A stretch of DNA of 64,000 bases from Thozetella sp. PMI_491 (GCA_021432635.1 MU270077.1:209531-273530); one strand, 5' to 3'; positions 21,126 to 33,294 are shown, counted from the stretch's first letter. The notes: generated by a model from the letters alone, not told the origin. Numbers and translations: made by a program.

Positions 21126-23358
21126 ATGTCGCATCCAGCATATCCTCCAGCAAGGAAGAAGATGCGGAAGGGGACACATAGCTGCATCGAATGTAAGTTG
21201 CACTTCACTACTGACCACCTGTAGCGAGAATTCGGGCCTGGTGGCCTTTCCTATGTTCCTTGGAATAGCTTCAACCTTGTCTCGCTCCTAATCCACAGTA
21301 TTCTGCCAGGCCGACGACGCAAGGTACGGTGCATACTTGAGCCTAATGCATCCTCTTGTACCTACTGCACTGCTCGTGAGCTATCTTGCATCGACCAACG
21401 GGATGGATCTATCGAGGAGCTGGAGGGAAGACGCGCGAGTGCCCCAGCACCCAGCCTAGACCCGGGCCTTCGGGCTCCCAATTACAGTGATCGAGCACGG
21501 CATGACTCCGAGGAACAGTCGTCTTCCGATCTCCGACCCTCGGCCGGGGTTGCGACTCTCCGAGTACCCCTTGTAGCTGCTCTCGGCAATGTCGATGTGA
21601 TTGAGTGCCCAAATCAGTTGATGATGTGGACACATAATAGTGACTAACCATGCTCATAGGGAATTCGGCTGTCAGAGCCGGCAATGGACGAGAGCAGTGC
21701 CACTAAGGCCAATTTGGACCGAAATTTTCACGCAGATGCTTACCGTAGTGTCAAACCTAGTGGTGTAAATATTCTTGGGCAGCTCCGTTCAGAATCTGTC
21801 AGACCACGAAGCCAAGACAGATGGGCATCAGCTTGTACAGCGCTCCGCTCGTCGCTTCCCGGCTACGACGCGATACTGTGTACTCTGACAGACAAAGGCG
21901 CCTGGTGGAGCAGTTTCCGGCAGAAGACTCATGCCATATCTAATCAGACGCCAATCGAAGAGCTGACGGCCTTCGCCCGACGTGTGTATACCAGTGTCAG
22001 TCCTTCGGAGCTGGGGATGCTTGTTGTCGCCTATGCCCGAAGCTCAAACCAAGACAATCACCTGTACGACATCGTAGAGCGCCTCGTTATCTGCGACGAT
22101 GTCTGTGCAGCGACTTTGGACGGACTTGAGTGCTTAGTACTTCTGGCAAAATCCTACACAGACATAGGTCAACCGAGAAGAGCGTGGGCGACATGGCGAA
22201 GAGGCATTATGCTAGCGCTTCTTATGGTTTGTGTTTATCCGGAGCAAAACAGAATCATCCATTCTAACCCCTTGATGCCCGTATCTGCAGGATCTCCATC
22301 GGAAGGAAACCGAGTCTCCGGTCGAACGACGCCTTTGGTTAGCCATATATCATGGCGATCGGTTTACTAGCCTCCTACTAGGGCTTCCGCATGGTTTCCA
22401 TGACGCATTCCTCAGCGTGAACCTACGCACTTCGACGGAGAATGGTCCATCCCCGCTGCGTTTTGTACAGGAAACCGCTTTCGTTGCAGGAAAAGTGATC
22501 GAGAGAAATGTGTCGACTACAAAGCCGTCTTTCGCTCTTGCAATGCTCTTAGACGAGGAGATGCACAAGATACGTGGTATTATGCTGGAGGAGTGGTGGA
22601 CAGTCACAGACGTGCTGCCAAGCTCACACGAGGGCGCTGACGATCTGAGAGAGCGACTGTTGCAGCAATTCTTCTTCTACCACGTTCTGATGTACATCCA
22701 TCTCCCGTTTCTGGGGTCTGACGACTATCTACATGACGCATCACGAATCTCATGCATGATGGCAGCAAGCCAGATGCTGAGGAGATATAAACTCTTTCGC
22801 GCTGAGGGGCAGGGTGGTGTACTTTTTGACTGCAAGACGTCGGATTTCGTCGCTTTCACGGCCGCTGTTGTAATACAGATCGGCCTTTACGGCGCCGGTT
22901 CGAAGCAAAGCGAACACCATGAGCACATGCAGCTGGTGGTAGATATCGAAGAGATACTGCACCGCGAGAGGCGGGCACGGGAATGTAGGCTTGCTGCGCA
23001 ATGCCTCCACACCCTCTCTGTGCTGTCGAGCTGGGGACGCCGAGACGCCTCTTGCTATACAACCGAGATAGCTATCCCTTATTTTGGTGTGGTGGCGAGG
23101 AAACAACACGCAACGCAGAACGACAGAACGCCCGCTGCGAGTATACATGACACGGTGCTGTCGGCACCCACAGCACCAGCAAATAGACCAGCCGCAAAAT
23201 CATCTTCTGTAGAGGAGCCATGCGGCGAATATTGGGATTTCAACATGGCTTGCCCAACGAGTAGGATGTTCGGGGCAGACGATAACCTGTTTCCAGAAGA
23301 TGAATTGCAAATGTGGATGGACATGTGGAGTGAAGACTGGCCCGTTCCTGAGGACTGA
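21126..23358 (+). CDS. Zn2Cys6 transcription factor (TF2)
   Basis: Nuclear zinc-cluster regulator rebuilt from exons 21126-21192, 21310-21590, 21660-22226 and 22291-23358, giving 660 aa. The first intron splits the cluster inside its second Cys codon. The spliced form reads HSCIE-CRRRKVRC, then CTYC and ELSC, the standard C-x2-C-x6-C-x8-C-x2-C-x6-C arrangement. A disordered acidic linker follows. The middle homology region has DGLECLVLLAKSYTDIGQPRRAWATWRRGIMLA and, across intron 3, ERRLWLAIYHGDR and LPHGF, typical of the fungal-specific transcription factor domain. The C-terminus is acidic with WMDMWSEDWPVPED, plausibly an activation tail. Its promoter is shared with SDR2, making SDR2 the most likely local target. 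Confidence 0.92.
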
Positions 23359-23903
23359 TGGAGCGTTCAGGGTTACCTGCCGGAGAAATGTGTGCAGCAG
23401 GGGACGATAGACGAATACTCATCTCTAAGATGAATTAGAGGCAATCTATACTTTATCGCTTTGAAGATAACCCCGGAGCAGTGCAGCATCATTCTAAGGC
23501 AACCAAAAGGGAGTAAGCGTCGCGACGTTGGAGATTGGAAGCGCGCTTGCTCGATTCAACGGTCCAATGATGACGGCATGAATATGCCTGATACTTCTTC
23601 CCCGAAACATGCGTGCATCTCCCGATCTGGATGGATGCAGAAACTCGTCAAAAGTACCTTTCGGGGCTACTGATTGCAGTCGAGGCTACGCTGCACGTAG
23701 GCCGAGAGGGACGGAGATGCGGACTTGCGGCGCAGTAGCTGATGTCTACTGCAGCTCCTTGGCGACTAATTTCCGAAGCCACGACCAACCTGTTCGCGTG
23801 TTGGTTGAGCTTATAAACACGGCTTTCGGGCCGCCGCTGGGGTTTTCGGTGGATATGCAACCTAAAAATTCCTCGTCTCTTCCCGCACGCGTCCTCGTCG
23901 CTC
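23359..23903. other. Intergenic between TF2 and the BIM1-like gene
   Basis: This 0.5-kb gap holds the TF2 3' side and the promoter of the copper-protein gene. No gene or repeat was recognised. Confidence 0.4.
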
Positions 23904-24803
23904 ATGGTTAACATCTTTTTCGCGGCGCTGTGCCTTAGCGCACAGGTGGCAGTGGGCCACACTGTAATATCCTACCCCGGCTGGAGAGGCAACAACCTCA
24001 TTGTGAATGAGGAGTTTCCTTTCGGCATGCAGTGGATGTACCCCTGTAAGAGCCTCTTCCCCCTTCGGCGCGATCCGCTGGCGCTGCTGCGTACATGCTG
24101 TATCGAACAAGCATAATTGACCACTTGGTCAATTTAGGCGGTGGTCTTTCTGTTGCTACTAACCGGACGTACTGGCCAACGAAGGGGGGTGCCGTTGCGG
24201 TGCAGCCGGGCTGGTTCACCGGCCACAAATCGGCACTCATGTACATCAACCTCGGCCTTGGCGCGCAGCCTCAGAACTACTCGTGGCAGATGGTGCCCAT
24301 GTTCGAAGTGCAAGGCCCCACCGACGACCCTTATCCAGGCACCTTCTGCCTGCCACAGGTGCCGCTGCCAGCTGGCCAGACTCCTAAGGACGGCGACCTC
24401 GCCACTATCCAAGTCGTGGAGGCTGCGAAGCACGGGGCGGCTCTTTTCAGTGTATGCCACGCCACGTCTTACCCATTCGCGATGTCGCGCGTGCTTGTCC
24501 GTAGTGGCTGACAAGCTACAGTGTGTCGACATCATCTTTACAGATGACCCCTCTAAGCTTCCACCGTTAAACACGACCAACTGCTTCAACTCGACCAGCC
24601 TTCGTATTAGTGCGGTCAAGGTCGTCGACGCCGAACTAGCCGTCCCCAGCTCGTCCCCTGTGACTCTCAGCCCGAGTTCCAGCAGCAGCGCAGCGCTATC
24701 TCAGAGCCCCGCCACACAGTCGAGTCAAACCCCGGCTGCTAATGCTGCAAGTGGTGCCCAATCAAGATTCTCGGCGCTCATGAGCCTCCTGCTATTGGTA
24801 TGA
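23904..24803 (+). CDS. BIM1-like copper-binding surface protein (X325 family)
   Basis: Secreted, probably GPI-anchored protein of the BIM1/X325 family, which has an LPMO-like fold but acts in copper acquisition or homeostasis rather than polysaccharide oxidation. Exons 23904-24045, 24138-24451 and 24522-24803 join in frame to 245 aa. The signal peptide ends just before His19 in VAVGHTVISYPGW; this His becomes the N-terminal copper ligand after cleavage. Family motifs are GMQWMYPCGG, TNRTYWP, GGAVAVQPGW, YINLGLG, GTFCLPQVPLP, HGAALFSC and LNTTNCFNST. A Ser/Thr/Pro-rich stalk and a short hydrophobic C-terminus (ALMSLLLLV) fit GPI attachment. Several NxS/T sites are present. Confidence 0.92.
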
Positions 24804-25423
24804 GCATGAACTCGATGCACCCAAGCATGGGAAAACGTGGAGAGAAGCAAGAGTGAGCAAGACGTATATAGAATAGTGAATAAGTTGCGGATAGAAATAT
24901 CATCATCGTCACAGTTGCTACATATATTCTGCTAGCTGACGTAGGTATGCTTGCGAGGTACCTTGGTCCTTATATCTAGTACTGAGGGTCACAGTGGGCG
25001 GTGCGCACTGATCTTCGCCCTAATAGCGTAGAAATCTGATTGGATCGTCAATCGGGGGGGGAGGAACACGAGTCATCCAAGCCACGAATGATTACTCAGC
25101 CAGAGCAGAGTGCGAACAATAAACTCAATTCCGCGGCGGGGCCGGAACTATCAAACATACCCCCCTACTGCCTGGCGTGTCCTTGAAGAGTCCAAACCAG
25201 GTGGTTCTGCAGAGTCTTGCGCCGAGACCCATGGAGGAGAGAATGCTGACGTCGTTTGCTCATACCTTCCTTGTCGACGACGGGTACAATGGCTCCCAAC
25301 TGAAATTCGAGGGTCCCCCTCCTCTTCGAAAAAAGAAGCCACACAAAGCAGGCCCCCTTCCTCAAGGCCCGTTTCTGCCCGTCTAGATGGACCGGACTCG
25401 CTAATGATCCGCTTTGAGTATAG
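24804..25423. other. Intergenic with the unresolved 5' exon of TF3
   Basis: This stretch must contain the start codon of the downstream zinc-cluster gene, because its zinc-cluster exon begins directly after an in-frame stop. I could not find a donor that keeps frame convincingly. No other gene is seen. Confidence 0.4.
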
Positions 25424-27004
25424 AAATCGAGGCTGGGATGTGTGAGTTGCAAGAAGCGAAAAGTCAAAGTGCGTCCCATCCCCCACGCTTCTCCGGCTCG
25501 CTCAGGCCGTGCCGATTTTTACTGCTGCTGATCAGACCCGGCGTCAGTGTGATGAGAAGACGCCATGCGGCAACTGTATCAAAAGACACGAGATATGCCG
25601 GCCCGCATCCGAGATCGCGCCGCATCGCCCCCCGGCTTCTGCACGTTCCCTCCCGAAACCACTTGTGGCGGTGCCCCTTTCGGACGCCGACGGGCAGGTG
25701 AATTTTTTTCATTTACAACTATTCTACCACTTCGAGCAGGAAACGGCCAGGACAATACCGTTTGGTCCGGTGTGGCCGAAGCTTCTCCAGACGGCCTTTC
25801 ATGTAAGAAATTTCCCTCATTGGTGTAGCTCTCTGGCGGACCAAGATCTTGCCGTAAGCTCTGCACCATGTAAACTAAGATCTGCGAGCAGGAAAAGTAT
25901 CTTCTAAATGCCATGTTGGCTTTGGCATCGCAGCACCTGGCGTTTTTGCAGCCAGAGGATCCGCGGTTTGCCAATGCTTTCATGGGCTTTCTACAACGGA
26001 GCCTTGTGGAGTACCGCGACACGCTCTCTGCCACCATTACAGAGAGAAATTGCGATGCTCTTTTTGGTACATCTCTGCTGATACACTTTCTCAGCTGGAG
26101 CAACATTGACTTCCTCGACAGCCAAGGGCCGGACGACCCCTTGGATCTCTCCGACGATCGGCCCTTTGTACTCAGCCGCGGCATCCGCGACGTCCACTCT
26201 GCTGCATGGCCCTTGGTGAACCGGCCTGGTGGCATCTGGTCAAGTGCTCCCATATTGCGCCCGTGCAACGCGTTGGAAGAGGTGGCCGAGATCCATGGAC
26301 TCCGATGGAGGGGCATCCGTCGCATCCTCATGGCAGCATACGATAACCCACGTTATCGGGGCGGCCGATGGGATACCACTTCTCCTTATAGTCCCGGATC
26401 CGCGTCGTCTTCCTCCCCGGGGGAGATGGCGCTGGAGACGCAGTCTCCTCCCACAAGCCGAGCAAACGTCAGCCGGCCGCGGGCTAGTCCCGTCCGATTC
26501 GAGCATACGGTCGCACAGTTCATGTCGTTCCGGTTTGACATTCTGCGAATCAACGATATCGCCAAGACTACTCCATTCTGGCTCGTCCCGACCACACTGG
26601 AGGGAGCAGATGAGCAAGAGATAACGCGGGCTGCCTTCGAGAGGACAGCAACTCGGGTCTCCATCATGGTCGCCTATGTGGAAGAAGGCCGGCCGTTACA
26701 GTCCTATCCGAGAACCATGTGGCGGCCGAACCACAATGGAATGCTGGATTACCGGGACGTGATCGCCACACTGAATTCTTTGTCCATCGCGACGTTTGGC
26801 CCCCTGGTGCCGCTGATCTTGAACAGCGACTCCCGGGCGTTGCTGCTGCTGTATCACCTCTACCGAGCAACTAATTTTCTCCTCGAAGGCAGTGCTGCAT
26901 GGTGGGTTCTCAAGCGGACCAGTGTGATGGAAGCCAGGCTCCAGAACGAACTGGCGGCGAGGGGTATTGGGACATCGCTCCAGACTCTGGACCATCTCAT
27001 ATGA
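25424..27004 (+). CDS. Zn2Cys6 transcription factor, 5' exon unresolved (TF3)
   Basis: Zinc-cluster regulator; coordinates cover only the supported exons 25424-25468, 25548-25802 and 25880-27004. The first of these starts after a TATAG acceptor and encodes KSRLGCVSCKKRKVK. A 79-nt intron then splits the cluster, and exon 25548 continues CDEKTPCGNCIKRHEIC, completing C-x2-C-x6-C-x5-C-x2-C-x6-C. After a third intron (acceptor uncertain by a few codons) ICEQEKYLLNAMLALASQHL begins the fungal-specific regulatory domain, which runs to the stop. The initiating Met lies in an upstream exon I cannot place. The 3' acceptor at 25547 is chosen because a nearer one would insert extra residues into the cluster. 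Confidence 0.82.
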
Positions 27005-28057
27005 GCCCCCAAGAGAGGGCCGGATATCCGACACACCACTACTGGGTTTTAAAGGGGTCACTGCAAAGCAAACGCAGGCAATTCGGCCAAAATATTTAGT
27101 AAAATCCTATCCGAATGCCACACGCAGACTCAGTAAGACAACCTAGCCCCCCCCCCGCAAAAGAACCACAAGGCTCTAAGCATGAGGGAAAACGCGACTA
27201 ACGAATTAGTAGAGGATATAATAAGGCCCAGCTAGCGGCGCCTCTTTGACCTATGGCACATTAACGACTCCGCACATTATGTACTCCGAAAGAATAGATG
27301 GACTACGTCGGCCAGATTACTGCAGAGATGCGCCCATCGCTTCTCTGGCCAACCACGAACAATGTGATGGCCAGCTTGTGCGTAGCCTGTCTAGCCGTGA
27401 TCAAATTGGTTGTCTCTTAGCTCTGGCTTGCTAGGGGAAAGCCGAGAAGTCCAGCTAGTGACCGTGTCTTCTCGCGTAGCAGCCGGTGGACTGGTGCGTC
27501 TTCTACAATGGGGATATGGTCGTGCTTGGATCACGATCCGGCTTCCGCTGTGCGGCTGATAGTCCATTGCATTGACTTCCCAAACCGGAGTACAGTCGCC
27601 AGAGCTAGGAATGGCTGCCTAGGCACCCAGCTTGCTACATACCACAGCCACAAAAAGCCTGCAGAGAACCAGAGGTTAGGCCTGTAGGACCCGACTAGCC
27701 GGCTTATTATCTTGGGGATTGTTTTCCAGGTGAGGCTAGCGCCAAACACGGGCTGTGAGAGCTAACCGCCCGAAGTATGCACGTTAGCTACCGTACAACA
27801 AGCTAAAGTAGGTTTCTGGGGCTTCTCGCTAGACTGAGCCTCAAAGTGGACATAATTATACTTGAGTAGGATAGTTTCTATGCCGGCGGACGGCACCAGG
27901 ATATTATTAGGACCAGCCCAGCTAAAGCTATATACTTATTTATCTTTCACCGACTGCCCTTCTCAAACGCACTCGTCTCGCTCACATCTTGGATTCTGAC
28001 CCCAGCGACAATCTTTTGATCTAGTCCGGTTCCGCATCTTTATCTCGCGACCGCATC
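27005..28057. other. Intergenic, no gene recognised
   Basis: This 1.05-kb gap contains a short C-run near 27150 and stop-rich sequence in all frames. It may contain decayed transposon sequence, but I recognise no domain. Confidence 0.4.
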
Positions 28058-28739
28058 ATGATTTCCGCCCAGCTCCTGTTCGCCACTCTGCTGGCTGCCA
28101 ACCTCGGCTTTGGCGTTGCTGGCGCGGTGGAGCCCAAGCTGGCTCCAGCCGTTACGGCCACCATCACAACCCTTGAAACGATTGTTCGGCTACCGGTCCA
28201 AACCATAGTCGCCCGAGAAGACATTGGTGCCGACATTGATGGCGCAGTGACGACAGCGAAGGGGTTGCTCACCTCGGACCTCCCCGCTGATCTCGGCGGC
28301 GCAGCGACAGCTGTTGGAGGGTTCTTAACCTCGGTGCTCCCCTCTGCTGTGACGAATCTCGTGCCCCAGGCCACGAGACTGATCGGCGACGCCCAGAACA
28401 CAGCCGAGGACGCCGCGCACTCGGCGCAAAAATGGATTGACAGCGATACAAATGGAGTATCGAACAAGCTGATACTGGGACTGAGCATCGGGGGTGGTGC
28501 GATGGGGCTGATTGCAGCTGTAACATTATGGTACGCCGTCCTTTTCCCCCCCTCTTCGAGCCACCTGTCCGTATCGCAGACGACAGACGGCAAGTGGAAG
28601 CTATTTATTAACTCTGCTTCACAGCTGTTTCTGCTGCCGCCGCCGCCGCACCAGTTATTCGTCTGTTCCCAAGGCTGTTGCCCCGGGGCAGGAACCCTTG
28701 TTGTCGGAGAGATACGAGCCCTACAAGGGGTCGCACTGA
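28058..28739 (+). CDS. Small type I membrane protein with Cys/Arg juxtamembrane tail
   Basis: Family not recognised. Exons 28058-28530 and 28625-28739 join across a 94-nt intron to 195 aa. The protein has a signal peptide (residues 1 to about 22, ending GVAGA), an Ala/Thr/Val-rich extracellular region, and a single transmembrane helix (LILGLSIGGGAMGLIAAVTL). Splicing places CCFCCRRR directly after this helix, followed by a 30-residue tail SYSSVPKAVAPGQEPLL to the stop. Clustered Cys next to basic residues is typical of palmitoylated juxtamembrane segments. Without splicing the frame runs into a hydrophilic sequence with no such logic, so the intron is favoured. A plausible role is a cell-surface anchor or sensor, but this is inference. 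Confidence 0.7.
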
Positions 28740-29617
28740 TCCGGCCAACGAATTGATACTGCACTAATGAGTCACGAAGCAAATGCATGGGCTTTTGCCG
28801 CAATGGATAACATGTGAACGAGCCAATCATAGATGTCGGTGTTTTGGTGTTAGAGTATACCCTGAGGCTATCTTTCTAAATCGCCCCGCTCGTGGTGGAC
28901 TATGTGTTGTGGTTTAAACTGTTATGAGAACTAAGACTAGCGAAGATGAGCCTACTATCATTTTTTTCTTCCATCCCACCTATGTCGTGTAAATGGCGTC
29001 TACCGAAGGATCGACGCGCTTGCTCTATAACTTGTTCATCAAGGGACCGCTTGTACATCGTATCCGAGTTACTCGACTTAAGTTTGAACCTAGACGTGCC
29101 AGGCTGTCTGGACGCTATTTGTAGAGTCTATGCATGGCCCCCGCAGAAAGGTGATAGTGCGTTGATTTACACAGAAAACCGATATACATGTACATGCGAT
29201 AGCAAATTGTAGAGCGTCCCGGTTAATGCCAAAAGTCCCCTACATACGCTATACAATTAGAACTCTTTAACCCCAGCTAAAACCGCTTGGTAAAGCCATT
29301 TCGAAAGGGTTAAAACTTGTGCTGGCGATCTTAACATATATACGCGACTTGCGAAGGTTAGATGTTCCATCTATTTGAGAAACGCCCGCACAAATAATTA
29401 ACCGAGATGTGAAGGACGTTTACACTCAAGTCTCCAGCACATCTAAATAGACCCGACCTCTTTTATGAGATTGACGGGCTGAAAGGAGAGTATGGTTGTC
29501 TTCCTGGTTACTATCCGCTTGCTGGTATGTTCTTGGCTGGTACATGGTCAGCGTGCATCAATATCACGGGGGGACATCTCGCCGACGCAGAGTTGTCGGT
29601 AAACTTGAGGCGCACCT

Positions 29618-29947
29618 TTGGCCACCATTGCCACGATACCGTCCAGTTCTCCAACTATAGTGACCAGATTCTACTCCTCTACGTCTACAGGCGCGATGAC
29701 TCCTCCTCGTGGTATGGTTCCTTACTACCAAATTAGCATAACGTCCATCGTGATAGTCACCACTCTTGAGCCGTGGGAAGCCTCGCCAACTTCGTTCCCA
29801 TGGACAATCCTTGTAACGGGTATTACGACCGACCCTCCACGGACGAATGTGAACTCCAATGTTGCGACATGCTCCTCCTACGTCATCCTCCCAAGTCCGG
29901 AGGCAGCAGGACTTCGTGAGAGCATTACTGGCATGCTGGCGATGTGA
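29618..29947 (+). pseudogene. Possible remnant of a Ser/Thr-rich secreted-protein gene
   Basis: A 109-codon frame whose composition (Ser, Thr, Pro, Ile, Val) and phrases such as PYYQISITSIVIVTTLEPW and FPWTILVTGITTDPPRT look like fungal cell-wall or secreted proteins. It has no signal peptide, and a stop-rich region lies upstream, so it is either an exon of an unresolved gene or a fragment. An A17 run follows about 100 nt downstream. Confidence 0.25.
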
Positions 29948-30046
29948 ACCCGTCCAGCAACAACGATTAAACGCAACGCCGACTATACAGGAGGGAAGAC
30001 ATGAGGCACAACGGAACGGTGGCGTATCCATGTAACCCCCCTGCCG

Positions 30047-30063
30047 AAAAAAAAAAAAAAAAA
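30047..30063 (+). repeat. A17 homopolymer
   Basis: An uninterrupted run of 17 adenines in noncoding sequence; the longest A run I noticed in the window. Confidence 0.9.
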
Positions 30064-30907
30064 CATACAACACCGGGTATTCGCTGGTCGTCACCGACCC
30101 AACTACTAATCCAGCACTCATCGGCTTATCTAGGGGAGAGCGGACGGGATCCCGAGTTCTCCGATGGTTATGGTCGTATGTGATAGATTCAATTTGGGAA
30201 TTCTCTATATAGCACCATTCCACAGCCTCTGAACAAACAGAGGTGTTTTCTTGCAAGATCTCTCCAGGGTGCTACAAGTGCTGCGGTATCCACACACCCG
30301 CATGCTCTTGGTTAGCCCGCGGGTCATAGAGGTCCCACCGATGGCCATGTTAGAGCCGCTGGATCCAACCTCTTTAAACTCGGTATTGATCTGCGGAAGC
30401 ACCATCTAAGTTGTCTGATCAAGGTGGTTGTGATAGGTTCTGCTCTTGACGCTTGGAGAAGTAGGTAAGAGCAAATGCTAGCTGAAGGGTTATAGCATAG
30501 ATAGGCACCGTTCGGACAGCCGGAAGGCGCCTGGGGCTACTTCAGTCTGCTTTCGTCTGCTTGTTGTATAATGTGACGAGGGTTGGGAGTTAGCTGCTTG
30601 CATTTCGCACTTGTACATTTGCCTGAGGCTGCGAGGGGCTCGTATTTGCTGAGAACAATACGACGACAAGAACATCATGGTCCGTGCGTCAAATACTCGG
30701 CATGCTCTCAGTGCTGGTGCGGGTGCTTAGTGGCCTGACGCTGCTTATCCTTGCTTTGCCTCGCTTTCCCCTCATCTCGTCGCGAAGAATCCGCAAACTC
30801 TCTACGCGCTCAAGAGAGCCGGTCCTCGCCCCGTATCTCTTTCGCTACCTTACCTGCCTCTAATTTAGCCCAACTCAGCTGCCCTACGCCGTCACGAACG
30901 CCTCAGG

Positions 30908-32425
30908 ATGGCGCTTGATATGCTGCCGCCTGAGCTTCAGGTGCTAATCCTCTCCAAGCTCGACGACTTCGGATCTCTCGCATCTGCTATCTTTACCTGC
31001 CGGAATTTGTACTCAGCCTTTTCCATCAGCCCGGAGACTACAGCAACTCAGATCTTAGTCAACCAGGTAGGACTCGACATCCTTCCGGAAGCCGTGGCAG
31101 CCTTTGTGTCCCGTAGTCTCCCATCACAGCCCCCGGAAGCATCCTATGAGTTCTTCTCTAAGTACCTTGGCATGAGGTGCACAAATGCTACAAATTTTGC
31201 TGTCGCCGACTGTGCGAGATTTTCGAAGCTTCATGCGTGCGTCGAGAAGCTTGCGCGCATGTTCGCAGATGACTGCTCTGCCAAGCTGCGACAGATGACC
31301 GCCGACGGCCAGGGTGCTCAGTCTATCACCACTGCTGCGCCGACAGGGAGCGAGATGGATCGGTTCAAGCGTGTACTGTATCGGTTCGAGATCTTTTGCA
31401 ATGTCTTCCGTTGCGGCCCTACAGGAGAACCTATCTCCGACGTGGAGCTAAATAGGTTTTGCATCTGCTTCGCACCGTGGGAGAACGAGCAGCTCGGCTG
31501 CGCTTTGGAATTTCTGTTCCGTCTCATCGGACCAGGTAAGAATTATTTCCCATGTCTGTCCCACCTTGGGGACCGATTCGAGCAGATCCGTTGAGGTGCC
31601 AAACTAATGATCGAAGCGTTCAACGAGGTAGCCGCCCACGACATTGCCTGGGGGAAGTTCCGGGTCCAACCCGTCCTATGGCCCAGTTCCACGATGCTCC
31701 AGGGATTTCTCTCGCAAGGCCTGGAGAAGATTGATCGAATTGCATCGGCCACACTCTACAGCGAGAAATACGCAGAGCTCGAATGCGAGTATCCACCGGT
31801 GCGAGCAGACTTTCTCTATCGCGCGCTGCGATCGATAAGCAGAATCGATGCCCCCAGCGAGAATCGGTTAGCGGATTTTACTCAAGAGGAGCATGTTAGG
31901 TACCTTAGACCTCCATTTTTCGATGACCCAGACTCTGGGCCAAGCTCTGCCTGGGAGAGGGAACATTTGGACGAAGTGAGCACACGTTTCGTTTACCAAC
32001 CGAACCGAATGCACCTTCGCGAGTGGGGCTATGTCATGTGGGATCAAATGCGGCTCGACGGAATTGGAGCCTTGGATTCGAGGCGCTGGTCCCGCGGCAT
32101 GGGCGTGGCGGGGGAAGAGACCCGCGAGGTAGCCGATATAAAATGGACGAGTTCCTGGAAGAAAAGAGCCTTCATTTATGATGAGGGCGGCCGAGGCTGG
32201 TGGGATCCTCTAGACGAGGGCAGAGTTGTTTGGCCGCGGAATCAGGAAACGACCCGGAGGCCTAGAGCATCGAGTAGAGACGGTATCCGTGGCATGTCTC
32301 TGGAGGAAGCCAAGCAGGCCTTGCTTGCCATGAGCCAATCCACGTTGCCTTATCGTCTAGGGAGGACCGCAGGGCAGCAACAAGCTGCCAGTCCCCTTGG
32401 CACACTGAGGAACCACGCCCTATGA
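30908..32425 (+). CDS. F-box domain protein, long C-terminal region
   Basis: Predicted SCF ubiquitin-ligase adaptor. Exons 30908-31535 and 31617-32425 join across an 81-nt intron to give 478 aa. The F-box is at the extreme N-terminus: DMLPPELQVLILSKLDDFGSL with TCRNLYSAF (residues 4-40). The remainder lacks obvious repeats but has a pattern seen in fungal F-box proteins of unknown target, with a central helical region (FEIFCNVFRCG) and a C-terminal REWGYVMWD, LDSRRWSRG and GGRGWWDPLDEGRVVWP stretch rich in Trp. It is unrelated in its C-terminal part to the F-box protein at 9 kb. Target and pathway are unknown. Confidence 0.88.
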
Positions 32426-33294
32426 TACGACAGGCAGCAATAGCATAGATGTCACAATTAATTCAACAGCACTAGAGGCCTCTTGACACTCACATATATT
32501 ACTGTGCTGATCACGCCGTCGAATCGATTAACTTCACCACGGGGGCCACAGAAAGCTAGAACGTACTCACCCTAAAACCTCAGGCCGTCATGATCCTCGA
32601 GTGCGATACAACTGTGTTGGACCTTGGGCAATAATTGAGATAAACCAATACTCATACTAGATTTCAAGAGGATAGCTTAACCCAGCTCTTTCTTGCCACT
32701 CAGACCACCTCAACTACTGTTACCACCAGATTCACCCCAGTCGATATCATCTCCTATCTATTGGTAGGTAGGTAGGTAGGCCGGGGTCCACGGTTAGTCT
32801 GGCACTCTTCCGGACGTGTCTCGGATAAAATACAGCGAACCGTTATAGTTGCCCGATACATGCAGGACAGGCATGTCATCTGCACATCTACACTCGTGGC
32901 CATCTTTGCTCGCCTCTCTACAAGATTAAGGTGGCATAGCTGCCGCTACTTGCAATTGCTCAGCAAAAGACTCTCGGCCCGATATAAATCTTCGGAAACT
33001 GAGATGGGAGAACTCCATTTAGCTTCAAGCCTAAAGAGCGACGAAGCCTTGGCATTGAAAAAGACTAAAACGGCTTCTCTGAAAGGCCATCTATTCAGCA
33101 TATAGAAGCGGTCATGTTTTCTCTCCGGCTATAACAGACTAAACCAAACACACAACCGCAGGAACACATGACAGCTTCAACCACCTCTTATTACCCATTC
33201 CGCCCCTGAACCGCCACCCTAGTAGAAGCCGAAGAAAGCCGAAGAAAATATTGGTGACTTTGCTGTCGACGTGGGAGATTCAACTTGGAGGTGC
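32426..33294. other. Intergenic with a TAGG microsatellite
   Basis: Lies between an F-box gene and the 3' end of the small secreted protein gene. GTAGGTAGGTAGGTAGG at 32764-32780 is a short tandem repeat. No gene is recognised. Confidence 0.5.

Larger units (their letters stand above)
28740..30907. other. Long intergenic stretch, one possible decayed reading frame
   Basis: About 2.2 kb with no confident gene. A Ser/Thr-rich frame at 29618-29947 (+) and an A17 run at 30047-30063 are the only notable items. The 5' part is rich in stops. Confidence 0.4.

Noticed and set aside
29564-30256. 230-codon frame on the minus strand
   Set aside because: Composition is erratic, no domain or signal is visible, it crosses a T17 run coding for poly-Phe, and it looks like a chance frame.
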